Below the pieces are notes generated by a model. That model made no database searches and had not been told where the DNA came from. It saw nothing but the letters and a program-made list of their open reading frames with translations. From the NCBI RefSeq assembly GCF_009296165.1, contig NZ_VUAZ01000142.1, forward strand, positions 1-47,514: a stretch of 47,514 nucleotides of DNA, read 5' to 3'. The number at the start of each line of letters is the position of its first letter. Position 1 is the first letter of the stretch. Position numbers and translations under genes: made by a program. Origin of the DNA: Pseudomonas kitaguniensis (GTDB lineage Bacteria; Pseudomonadota; Gammaproteobacteria; Pseudomonadales; Pseudomonadaceae). This document shows positions 26,909 through 35,427 of this stretch, in pieces.

Positions 26909-27700
26909 GTGGCATTTATACAACTCGCCGAGGGCGAACTGCACTACCAACTGAATGGGCCTGTGGATGCGCCAGTGTTGGTGCTGTCCAACTCGTTGGG
27001 CACTGACTTGCATATGTGGGACATCCAGATCCCGGCCTTCACCGAGCATTTTCGCGTGCTGCGGTTCGACACCCGTGGCCACGGCAAATCCTTGGTGACC
27101 GAGGGGCCGTACAGCATTGAGCAACTCGGGCATGACGTGATCGCGCTGTTGGATGCCTTGGGCATTCAGCGTGCGCATTTTTGCGGGCTGTCCATGGGCG
27201 GCTTGATCGGCCAATGGCTGGGCATCAACGCGGGTGAGCGCCTGCACCGGCTGGTGATCTGCAACAGCGCTGCCAAAATCGGCACGCCCGAGGTCTGGAA
27301 CCCACGCATTGAAACGGTGTTGCGCGACGGCGCGGCCGCCATGGTCGCCCTGCGCGATGCGTCGATTGCGCGCTGGTTTACCGCCGATTTCGCTGCGGCG
27401 AATCCGCATCAGGCCAAGCAGATTACCGACATGCTCGCGGCCACAAATCCCCAAGGCTATGCGGCCAACTGCGCAGCGGTACGCGACGCGGATTTCCGCG
27501 AGCAATTGTCATCGATCAAAGCGCCGACCCTGGTGATCGCCGGCAGTGAAGACGCGGTCACGCCGCCCGCCGGTAGCCACCTTATTCAGGCTCAAGTGCA
27601 GGGCGCCGAGTACGCTGAGTTTTATGCGGCGCACTTGTCGAGCGTCCAGGCCGGCGCTGCGTTCAGCCAGCGCGTGCTGGAATTTTTGCTGGCGCGTTGA
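26909..27700 (+). CDS. pcaD: 3-Oxoadipate enol-lactonase
   Basis: A 263-residue alpha/beta hydrolase that opens 3-oxoadipate enol-lactone to 3-oxoadipate. The nucleophile elbow is CGLSMGGLIGQWLG (Ser near residue 94). The oxyanion-side segment is LSNSLGTDLHMWD, with a GHGKS loop after. The acid is likely the Asp in AGSEDAVTPP and the base a His near the C-terminus (AAHLSSV). The start codon is GTG with AAAAGGAGA about 7 nt upstream. It lies 26 nt after pcaB. Confidence 0.95.
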   Translation: MAFIQLAEGELHYQLNGPVDAPVLVLSNSLGTDLHMWDIQIPAFTEHFRVLRFDTRGHGKSLVTEGPYSIEQLGHDVIALLDALGIQRAHFCGLSMGGLIGQWLGINAGERLHRLVICNSAAKIGTPEVWNPRIETVLRDGAAAMVALRDASIARWFTADFAAANPHQAKQITDMLAATNPQGYAANCAAVRDADFREQLSSIKAPTLVIAGSEDAVTPPAGSHLIQAQVQGAEYAEFYAAHLSSVQAGAAFSQRVLEFLLAR

Positions 27701-27710
27701 CCCGCCTGAA

Positions 27711-27740
27711 CCTGTGGCGAGGGGCTTGCTCGCCACAAGG
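27711..27740. repeat. Single REP, GCGAGGGGCTTGCTCGC type
   Basis: TGTGGCGAGGGGCTTGCTCGCCACA forms one perfect hairpin between pcaD and pcaC. It represents a third REP core within this window and is unpaired. Confidence 0.8.
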
Positions 27741-27782
27741 TTGTTCCGGTTTTTTTGTTGCCCGGTTTGTTAAGGAGTTTTT

Positions 27783-28175
27783 GTGGACGAGAAACAACGT
27801 TATGCCGACGGCCTGCAAGTGCGCCGCGAAGTGCTGGGCGACGCGCATGTCGACCGCAGCCTGAATGCCCTGACCGAGTTCAATAGCGAGTTTCAGGAAA
27901 TGATCACCCGCCACGCCTGGGGTGACATCTGGACCCGCCCCGGCCTGCCTCGGCATACCCGCAGCCTGATCACCATCGCCATGCTGATCGGGATGAACCG
28001 CAGCGAAGAACTCAAGCTGCACCTGCGTGCGGCCGCCAGCAATGGCGTAACCCGCGCCGAGATCAAGGAAGTGCTGATGCAAAGCGCGATTTACTGCGGG
28101 ATTCCGGCGGCGAACGCGACGTTTCACCTCGCCGAGTCAGTGTGGGATGAGCTGGGTGTTGAGTCTCGCGAATAG
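27783..28175 (+). CDS. pcaC: 4-Carboxymuconolactone decarboxylase
   Basis: A 130-residue AhpD-like-fold enzyme that converts 4-carboxymuconolactone to 3-oxoadipate enol-lactone. Family segments are GDIWTRPGLPRHTRSLITIAML, ELKLHLRAAASNGVT and QSAIYCGIPAANATFHLAE. It starts at GTG 27783 with TAAGGAG upstream. Here it is a stand-alone gene, not fused to pcaD as in some bacteria. It is the last gene of the pca block; the REP just upstream may modulate its expression. Confidence 0.95.
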   Translation: MDEKQRYADGLQVRREVLGDAHVDRSLNALTEFNSEFQEMITRHAWGDIWTRPGLPRHTRSLITIAMLIGMNRSEELKLHLRAAASNGVTRAEIKEVLMQSAIYCGIPAANATFHLAESVWDELGVESRE

Positions 28176-28178
28176 GGC

Positions 28179-28270
28179 TTAGCGCGAATCGGCATCCCAC
28201 ACCCAGTTCCACACACCCGGCAGATGCACCGGCTCATTCACATCCTTCACCGTGCGCGCCAGCGCGCGCG
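28179..28270 (-). other. Displaced C-terminal tail of the deacetylase gene
   Basis: In another frame on the minus strand, the sequence reads LARTVKDVNEPVHLPGVWN followed by WVWDADSR and a TAA at 28181-28179. It joins the deacetylase if one G is restored in a CG-rich run near 28262-28271 (CGCGCGGCG expected, CGCGCGCG seen). Codon use and the Trp-rich ending look like real coding sequence. Confidence 0.65.
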
Positions 28271-29062
28271 CTCCAGTGCGGCGTGGTCGGTGTAGAACGG
28301 TTCGGTGGCGGTTTTAATGCCGTTGATGCGGGCGCTGTCCATCAGGATTTGCAGGTATTCCTGTAAATGCCGCGCGGTGTAGCGGTTGATGTCGTGGAAG
28401 GTCACCACCACCGGTATCACGCCATCCACCGTCGGCAACTCGCCCAGCGCGATGTGCTCGCGGACCACCGACAGTTGCCGATACAAATTGGCGCGGCGCC
28501 GCGGGCTGCCGTTGAAACCCCAGATTTTGCCGTCATTCGCACTCAGGTCGGTGAGCAGCACCTGCATGCCGTGGCGCCGGTAAGCGGCGAAGGTGCGCTT
28601 GTCGTAGTTCCAGAAGGGTGGGCGCACCAGCACAGGCGAGGTGCCGGTGATCGCGGCAATATGCGCTGCACCCACGGTGAGCGTGCGTTCCAGCTCGGCG
28701 TCATTCAGCCAGCGGTGGTTGGTGTGAAACGCCGTGGCGGTGTGGAAGGCGAGGATATGGCCAGCGGCGTATTCACGCTGCAGGGTCTTTTGGCCGCGAG
28801 GGCTGCCGCCGGAACGCGAGCCTTCAGTCTGCACGAAGAACACCGCCTTGATGCCCGGCAATACCGGGTTGTGCGCCAGGTCGGCGACCACCGAACGTGT
28901 TGGGTTGTTGTAGCCTGACGCGCTGGGGCCGTCATCGAAGGTCAATAGAAACCGGATCGGCGCTTGGGCCTGCAGGCGTTGTTCGGTCTGCGCTGTCAGG
29001 GCGATGGGCGCGCCGATGCAGCCGCTGAGCAGGATCGACAGAATGACAATGAGGTAGTTCAT
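28247..29062 (-). CDS. Polysaccharide deacetylase-family lipoprotein (C-terminus probably frameshifted)
   Basis: As read, the product has 271 residues. It begins with a lipoprotein signal (MNYLIVILSILLSGC, lipidation Cys near residue 15), so it should be membrane-anchored. The NodB-type deacetylase fold shows motif 1 LTFDDGPSASG, a His-rich motif 2 region (ILAFHTATAFHTNH) and motif 3 RPPFWNYDKRTF. Such enzymes remove acetyl groups from sugars; the substrate here is unknown. The frame stops abruptly after RARWRAR, while the neighbouring frame continues with a sensible tail to 28179 (next entry). It lies convergent to pcaC and is probably unrelated to aromatic catabolism. Confidence 0.82.
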   Translation of the reverse strand: MNYLIVILSILLSGCIGAPIALTAQTEQRLQAQAPIRFLLTFDDGPSASGYNNPTRSVVADLAHNPVLPGIKAVFFVQTEGSRSGGSPRGQKTLQREYAAGHILAFHTATAFHTNHRWLNDAELERTLTVGAAHIAAITGTSPVLVRPPFWNYDKRTFAAYRRHGMQVLLTDLSANDGKIWGFNGSPRRRANLYRQLSVVREHIALGELPTVDGVIPVVVTFHDINRYTARHLQEYLQILMDSARINGIKTATEPFYTDHAALERARWRAR

Positions 29063-29238
29063 GGCGGCCTGGGCTAAGAAAGGTTGATCCGCGTCGATGA
29101 GCTCCCTGCGCCGACCGAAAGGCGCGAGAACAATACAGCATGATCGTGCCCGCCTTCACGGCTAAAACGTGCCGATAGTCTTAAAGGCGCAGGTTTAGGT
29201 TTGTTGCTGGGCTTTATCCCAAACCGAACGCGTTCAAC

Positions 29239-29325
29239 TGTGGCAGCGGGCGTGCTCGCGATGCGGGCACCTTGGCCCATCAGGCACACCGGGTTGATGC
29301 CATCGCGAGCAAGCCCGCTGCCACA
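29239..29325. repeat. REP pair, GCGGGC(G/T)TGCTCGC type
   Basis: TGTGGCAGCGGGCGTGCTCGCGAT (from 29239) and its near reverse complement ending at 29325 flank a spacer of about 40 nt. The cores carry GCAG where the element at 133-219 has GGAG, showing sub-group variation. Confidence 0.88.
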
Positions 29326-29347
29326 AAAGCGCTGTTGATCTGGCCGT

Positions 29348-30598
29348 TTACAGCAGGCTGACGGGGTAGCTGAGGATCAAGCGGTTTTCATCGAATTCAT
29401 TGTTGCTGTAGTCGCGGCGCATGCTCGAATTGCGCAAGCGCACGGTTAAATTCTTCAGCGCGCCGCTCTGCACCGTGTAGCCCAATTCACTCTCGCGGCC
29501 CCATTCCTTGCCGTCGGTGACGGTGCCCGTGTGCACGTTGCTGCCGCTGATATAGCGGTTCATCAGCGTCAGGCCGGGGATGCCCAGTGCGGCAAAGTTG
29601 TAGTCGTGGCGCACTTGCCAGGATTTTTCCTCGGCGTTGTCGTAGCTGGAATTGTAACTGTCGTTGGCCAAGGTGCCGCCGCTGGTGCCATTAACGCGCA
29701 TCCACGCGCTGTTGCCGGTGAGCTTTTGCAGGCCGACATAGAAGGTGTTGCCGCCGTATTTGGCGGAAAACAGGCCGGACCAGGTCTTGTTGTCCAGGCT
29801 GCTGGCGCGGGCGCTGCCGTCGTCCTTGCCGTAGAAGAACCCGAGGTTGGCACCCAAGGTCCAGTCGCCCGCGGGCTGGCTGTGGATCAGGTTGACGAAC
29901 TGCTGGCGGTAGATGTCCTTGAGCTGGGCATTCCACAAGCCGATTTGGGTGCGCTTGTCGTTGAACGCGTATTCGCCACCCTGGAAGTTAAAGCGGTCGG
30001 AGGTAAACGCGGGTTTACCGAACATCGACAGCTCGTTCATGCTGCTGTCGTCGCGTGGGCTGTTGGCGCGAAACTGACCGCCATAAAGGGTCAGGCCGGC
30101 AATTTCCCTGGAGGTGATTTGCCCGCCGCGCAGGGTTTGCGGCAAGGAGCGGCCATCGTCCGAACGCAGAATGGGCAGCACCGGCATCCATTCGCCGACC
30201 TTGACTTCGGTCTTGGAAATACGCGCCTTGAACGCCACGCCCAAGCGCCCGAACTCATCGGCAGGGCGGCCGTCGTGGTCCAGCGGCAGTAACTGTGTAC
30301 CGCCCGTGCCGCGCCCGCCATCGAGCTTCAACGAATACAGGCCCAGCACATCCACACCGAACCCTAGCGTGCCCTGAGTAAAACCGGACTTGGCATCCAG
30401 GATGAAACTTTGCGTCCACTCCTGCGCGCCGCCCTGGGCCTTGGTCGGGTTGGTGTAATTGCGGTTGAAGAAGAAATTGCGCAGGTTGAGAGTGGCGCTG
30501 GCGTCTTCGAGAAAGCCGTGTTCTTCGGCAATGACGGGCAAGGCAAAACTGGCGACGGCGGTGGCCAGCAACAGTTGGCGCGGGTGCAAGGTGTTCAT
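29348..30598 (-). CDS. OprD-family outer-membrane porin
   Basis: A 416-residue outer-membrane channel with a signal peptide (MNTLHPRQLLLATAVASFALPVIA). The mature part opens with the OprD-type segment HGFLEDASATLNLRNFFFNRNY, has alternating beta-strand pattern throughout, and contains FGRLGVAFKARISKTEVKVGE and a C-terminal strand ending in LILSYPVSLL. The OpdK/PhaK-like branch of this family takes up aromatic acids, and its position beside the pca block makes 4-hydroxybenzoate or protocatechuate uptake likely. That assignment is by context only. Confidence 0.9.
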   Translation of the reverse strand: MNTLHPRQLLLATAVASFALPVIAEEHGFLEDASATLNLRNFFFNRNYTNPTKAQGGAQEWTQSFILDAKSGFTQGTLGFGVDVLGLYSLKLDGGRGTGGTQLLPLDHDGRPADEFGRLGVAFKARISKTEVKVGEWMPVLPILRSDDGRSLPQTLRGGQITSREIAGLTLYGGQFRANSPRDDSSMNELSMFGKPAFTSDRFNFQGGEYAFNDKRTQIGLWNAQLKDIYRQQFVNLIHSQPAGDWTLGANLGFFYGKDDGSARASSLDNKTWSGLFSAKYGGNTFYVGLQKLTGNSAWMRVNGTSGGTLANDSYNSSYDNAEEKSWQVRHDYNFAALGIPGLTLMNRYISGSNVHTGTVTDGKEWGRESELGYTVQSGALKNLTVRLRNSSMRRDYSNNEFDENRLILSYPVSLL

Positions 30599-30760
30599 GG
30601 CGTTGAACCTATTGTTATTGGGGTTATGCAGGTGCGGGCCATGGTGCGCGGCGCTGCAGGCGCGATGAAAGTGGGGCAGGGCGGGTTGTGGGCGATGATC
30701 GAACGAATTTGTGCTGCGCTCGGCCCAACAGCTTCAGGTGTTTCGGTAATCAGCGCGCAT

Positions 30761-30797
30761 AAAAAAACCGCTTCCGGTGAGGGAAGCGGTTTGTTTT
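30761..30797 (-). terminator. Intrinsic terminator of the emhABC operon
   Basis: The stem AAACCGCTTCC / GGAAGCGGTTT with a short loop is followed on the minus strand by seven T residues. It begins about 13 nt after the emhC stop codon. Confidence 0.92.
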
Positions 30798-30809
30798 ACA
30801 GGCTTGCGA

Positions 30810-32266
30810 TCAGAACAACTTCAGCGGCGGAGCCTGTTCTTTCAACGGCTCGTGCTGCGTGGTCTGCTCGTTCCAGCCACCGCCGAGGGCCTTGTACAGG
30901 TTGACCTCTGCGGTCAACTGCGCCAGGCGGTCGGTGATCAGCGATTGCTGGGCACTGAACAGTTGGCGCTGGGCGTCGAGGAACGTCAGGTTGCTGTCGA
31001 CACCAATGCGGTAGCGGCGCTCGGCCAGGCGGTAGTAATCCTGGTTGGCTGCGACGAAGCCGCGCTGGGCGTCCAGCTGCTGCTTGTAGGTTTCACGCGC
31101 GGCGAGACCGTCGGAAACTTCCTGGAAGCCGGTCTGGATCGCCTTCTCGTAGTTCGCCACGTTGATCTCTTTCTGGATCTTCGAGTAGTCCAGGCTTGCG
31201 CGCAGGCTACCGGCATTGAAGATCGGGATGTTGATCTGCGGAGCAAACGACCAGGTACCCGAACCGCCTTTGAACAGGCCGCCCAGGTTTGGGCTGGCAG
31301 TACCGGCGCTGGCAGTCAGGCTGATGCTCGGGAAGAACGCTGCACGCGCTGCGCCGATATTGGCGTTGGCGGCTTTGAGGTTGTACTCGGCCTGCACAAT
31401 GTCGGGACGACGTTGCAGCAGGTCCGAAGGCAACCCGGCAGGGACTTCGCTGAGCAGGTCATCGGCCAGCGGCTTGCTGGCGATATTCGCCGGCAGGCCG
31501 GTACCCAGCAGCAGCGTCAGGCTGTTTTCGTCCTGCGCCACCTGGCGCGTATAACGCGCCAGTGCCACGCGGGCGTTTTCTACCGAGGTACGCGCCTGGC
31601 TGAGGTCGAGGGCCGAGGCCACGCCGACTTCGTTGCTGCGCGAGGTCAGTTTGAAGCTCTGCTCGTAGGCGCCCAAGGTGTCTTGGGTCAGCTTGAGCAG
31701 TTCCTTGTCGGCCTGCCAGGTCAGGTAGGCGTTGGCCACACTGGCCACCAGGCTGATCTGGGTGCTGCGACGCGCTTCTTCAGTGGCGAAGTACTTTTGC
31801 AGCGCTTCTTCACTCAGGCTGCGCACGCGGCCGAACAGGTCCAGCTCATACGAGCTGATCCCCAAACCGGCCGAATATTGGCTACCGATAGTTGCTTCGC
31901 CGGTCTGCGACAGCCTGGCCGGGGTGCGCGAACGGGTGCCGCTGCCGGTGGCCGAGACTGCGGGAACAGGTCGGCGCGCTGGATCTGGTATTGCGCCGCG
32001 TAAGCGTCGATGTTCAAGGCCGCAACACGCAGGTCACGGTTGTTCACCAGTGCGGTCTGGATCAGCTGTTGCAGGGCAGGGTCATGGAAAAACTGCTTCC
32101 AGCCCTGTTCGGCAGCGGCCTGGCCCGGCGCCTGGGCCGACGAATACGCCGGCCCCTGCGGGAACTGGGCAGCCACCGGCGCCTCGGGGCGCTGATAGTC
32201 AGGTATCAGCGAGCAGCCACTGAGCACGAAGGCGGTGACGGCTAGGGAAAGTAGCGACTTGCTCAT
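30810..32266 (-). pseudogene. emhC: RND efflux outer-membrane channel EmhC/OprM, apparent 1-nt frameshift
   Basis: TolC-family lipoprotein that forms the outer-membrane exit duct of the EmhABC pump. The N-terminal frame (from 32266) has a lipobox (FVLSGC) and PDYQRPEAPV; the rest (STEEALQKYFATEEARR..., DLSQARTSVENARVALARY, LLGTGLP, LLQRRPDIVQAEYNL) is in a second frame to 30810. The switch is at 31960: the coding strand reads TTCCCGCAGTC where TTCCCGGCAGTC is expected, a loss of one G. Restored length is 485 residues, normal for OprM. The start overlaps the emhB stop codon by 4 nt. A working pump needs this protein, so a sequence error is likely. Confidence 0.9.
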
Positions 32267-35200
32267 TGGCCAGCCTCTTTAGGAGTTTCAGTAGTCACCG
32301 TCTTTTTACGCGCGCCAATCGACGACACGGTTGCGAAGAACAGTGGCACCCAGAAGATCGCCAGGACGGTGGCGGTGATCATACCGCCAATCACGCCAGT
32401 ACCGATTGCGTGTTGGCTGCCTGAGCCGGCACCCGACGAGATCGCCAGTGGCAATACGCCGAGGATGAACGCCATGGAGGTCATGATGATAGGCCGCAAC
32501 CGCATGCGGGACGCCTCGATGGCCGCCTCGACGACGCCTTTGCCTTGCTCATGCAGCTCCTTGGCGAACTCGACAATCAGAATGGCGTTTTTCGCCGCCA
32601 GGCCCACCGTCACCAACAAGCCCACCTGGAAGAACACGTCGTTGGACAGGCCACGCATGCTGGTAGCGATCAACGCACCGACAACCCCGAGTGGCACCAC
32701 CAACACGACAGCGATCGGGATCGACCAGCTTTCGTACAGCGCTGCCAGGCAGAGGAACACCACCAACAGCGACAAGGCGTACAGCGCAGGCGCCTGAGAA
32801 CCGGACAAACGTTCTTCGTACGACAGGCCCGTCCAGGCGTAACCGACACCCGCTGGCAATTGCTTGGCGAGACGTTCGACTTCGGCCATGGCGTCACCGG
32901 TACTGTAGCCCGGCGCCGGCGTACCGAGGATTTCCATCGCCGCTACACCGTTATACCGCGAGAGCTTGGGCGAGCCGAAGATCCACTTGCCGGAGGCGAT
33001 GGCCGACAACGGCACCATCTTCCCGGAGTCGCTGCGCACGTACCATTTGTTCAGGTCTTCGGGCGACATGCGGCTGGCGGCTTCGCCCTGCACGTAAACC
33101 TTCTTCACCCGACCACGGTCGATGAAGTCGTTGACGTAGCTGCCACCCAGGGCAATCGCCAGGGTCTGGTTGATGTTCGACAGCGTAATGCCCTGCGCAC
33201 TGGCCTTTTCGTCATCGACGGTGAGCTCGTACTGCGGCTCATCGTTCACCCCGTTAGGGCGCACGCCGGCGAGGATTTTGCTCTGCGACGCCATGCCGAG
33301 GAACTGGTTACGTGCTTCCATCAGCTTGTCATGGCCGACACCGCCCTGGTCTTGCAGGAACACGTCGAAACCGGTGGCGTTACCCAACTCCAGTACCGAC
33401 GGCGGCACGATGGCAAACACCATGGCGTCCTTGAACGTCTGCATGAAGTAGCCTTGCGCACGCTTGGCAATCTCGAATACCGACGTCGACGCGTCACGTT
33501 CATCCCACGACTTGAGCATCACGAATGCCAGGCCGGAACTCTGGCCACGGCCGGCGAAGTTAAAGCCGTTCACGGTAAAGACCGACTTCACGCCCTTGCC
33601 TTCACCTGGCTCGCCTTCCTTGTCATTGAGCAGGTAGATACGCATGTCGTCGATGACTTTTTGCGTACGCTCAGCCGTCGAACCCACCGGCGTCTGCACC
33701 TGGGCAAAAATCACGCCCTGGTCTTCATCGGGCAGGAACGCCGCCGGGATCCGCATGAACAGCCAGATCATGCCGGCGAAGATCAGCAGGTACACCAAAA
33801 ACGCCGGGATCTTGTGCTTGATCATGTTGCCGACGCCGCGCTCGTAGCTGAGTACGCCACGGTCGAAGGTACGGTTGAACCAGCCGAAGAAACCACGCTT
33901 GGGTTGGCCGTGTTTTTCAGGGTCGATCGGCTTGAGCATGGTGGCACACAAGGCCGGGGTGAAGATCAGCGCAACCAGTACCGACAGCGCCATGGCCGAA
34001 ACGATGGTGATGGAGAACTGTTTGTAGATCACACCGGTGGAACCACCGAAGAATGCCATCGGCAGCAGTACCGCCGACAGTACCAGGGCAATACCCACCA
34101 GGGCGCCCTGAATCTGGCCCATGGATTTGACCGTCGCCTCTTTCGGCGACAGGTGTTCCTCAGCCATTACCCGTTCGACGTTTTCCACCACCACGATGGC
34201 ATCGTCCACCAGCAAGCCGATGGCCAAAATCATGCCGAACATGGTCAGGGTGTTAATGGTGAAGCCGAACGCGGCCAGAATCCCGAATGTACCCAGCAAT
34301 ACCACCGGAACGGTCATGGTGGTGATGATGGTGGCACGGAAGTTCTGCAGGAACAGGAACATCACCAGGAACACCAGCACGATCGCTTCGATCAGTGTGT
34401 GCACTACACCAGAGATCGATTCGGTGACCACCGGCGTGGTGTCATACGGCACTACTGCCTTCATGCCTGGCGGAAAGAACGGTTCCAGCGATTTCACGGT
34501 TTCGCGAATGGCTTTGGCGGTGTCCAAGGCGTTGGCACCGGAGGCCAGCTTGATCGCCATACCGGAAGCCGGGTTGCCGTTGAACTGCGCGCTGATGCTG
34601 TAGGTCTGGCCGCCCAGTTCAATACGCGCGACGTCTTTGAGGCGAACCTGCGAGCCGTCGGTATTGACCTTCATCAGGATGTTGCCGAACTGTTCGGCTG
34701 TTTGCAGGCGGGTCTTGCCGATGATAGTGGCGTTCAACTGCGTGCCGGGCAGGGCAGGCAAACCGCCCAATTGGCCGGTCGCTACCTGCACGTTCTGCGC
34801 GGAGATCGCCGAGCTCACATCAACGGGCGTCAGCTGGTAATTGTTCAGCTTGGCCGGGTCGAGCCAGATACGCATGGCGTACTGCGAACCGAAGACCTGG
34901 AAGTCACCTACACCCGCTGTCCGCGAGATCGGGTCCTGAATGTTCGACACGATGTAGTTGGACAGGTCGTCCTTGGTCATGCTGCCGTCTTCCGACACCA
35001 GACCAATCACCATCAGGAAGTTCTTCACCGACTTGGTCACGCGGATGCCCTGCTGCTGCACTTCTTGCGGCAGCAGCGGGGTCGCCAGGTTCAACTTGTT
35101 CTGCACCTGAACCTGGGCGATGTCCGGGTTGGTACCCTGGTTGAACGTCACGGTGATGGTCATGCTGCCGTCGGAGTTACTGTCCGAGGAAACATAACGC

Positions 35201-35424
35201 AGGTTATCAATACCGTTGAGCTGTTGCTCGATCACCTGTACCACGGTGTCCTGCACGGTTTGTGCGGACGCGCCTGGGTAGGTCACCTGGATGTCGATGG
35301 CGGTTGGCGCAATGGCCGGGTATTGGTTGATCGGCAGCTTCAGGATCGAGAGTGCCCCGACCAGCATGATCACCAGGGCAATTACCCAGGCGAAAATGGG
35401 ACGGTCGATAAAAAATTTCGACAT
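32263..35424 (-). CDS. emhB: RND multidrug efflux transporter EmhB (MexB/TtgB type)
   Basis: A 1053-residue inner-membrane proton-driven pump of the HAE-1 RND family that exports antibiotics, solvents and hydrophobic compounds. It shows the N-terminal FFIDRPIFAWVIA, the proton-relay pair of aspartates in LLVDDAIVVVENVERVM (about residues 407-408), the repeat-typical large periplasmic loops after helices 1 and 7, and the C-terminal half with VPLGVVGALIA and RLRPIIMTSMAFILGVLPL. It sits 3 nt after emhA and overlaps emhC. P. fluorescens EmhB is the nearest match by context; TtgB/MexB are the same family. Confidence 0.96.
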   Translation of the reverse strand: MSKFFIDRPIFAWVIALVIMLVGALSILKLPINQYPAIAPTAIDIQVTYPGASAQTVQDTVVQVIEQQLNGIDNLRYVSSDSNSDGSMTITVTFNQGTNPDIAQVQVQNKLNLATPLLPQEVQQQGIRVTKSVKNFLMVIGLVSEDGSMTKDDLSNYIVSNIQDPISRTAGVGDFQVFGSQYAMRIWLDPAKLNNYQLTPVDVSSAISAQNVQVATGQLGGLPALPGTQLNATIIGKTRLQTAEQFGNILMKVNTDGSQVRLKDVARIELGGQTYSISAQFNGNPASGMAIKLASGANALDTAKAIRETVKSLEPFFPPGMKAVVPYDTTPVVTESISGVVHTLIEAIVLVFLVMFLFLQNFRATIITTMTVPVVLLGTFGILAAFGFTINTLTMFGMILAIGLLVDDAIVVVENVERVMAEEHLSPKEATVKSMGQIQGALVGIALVLSAVLLPMAFFGGSTGVIYKQFSITIVSAMALSVLVALIFTPALCATMLKPIDPEKHGQPKRGFFGWFNRTFDRGVLSYERGVGNMIKHKIPAFLVYLLIFAGMIWLFMRIPAAFLPDEDQGVIFAQVQTPVGSTAERTQKVIDDMRIYLLNDKEGEPGEGKGVKSVFTVNGFNFAGRGQSSGLAFVMLKSWDERDASTSVFEIAKRAQGYFMQTFKDAMVFAIVPPSVLELGNATGFDVFLQDQGGVGHDKLMEARNQFLGMASQSKILAGVRPNGVNDEPQYELTVDDEKASAQGITLSNINQTLAIALGGSYVNDFIDRGRVKKVYVQGEAASRMSPEDLNKWYVRSDSGKMVPLSAIASGKWIFGSPKLSRYNGVAAMEILGTPAPGYSTGDAMAEVERLAKQLPAGVGYAWTGLSYEERLSGSQAPALYALSLLVVFLCLAALYESWSIPIAVVLVVPLGVVGALIATSMRGLSNDVFFQVGLLVTVGLAAKNAILIVEFAKELHEQGKGVVEAAIEASRMRLRPIIMTSMAFILGVLPLAISSGAGSGSQHAIGTGVIGGMITATVLAIFWVPLFFATVSSIGARKKTVTTETPKEAGQ

Positions 35425-35427
35425 GGG

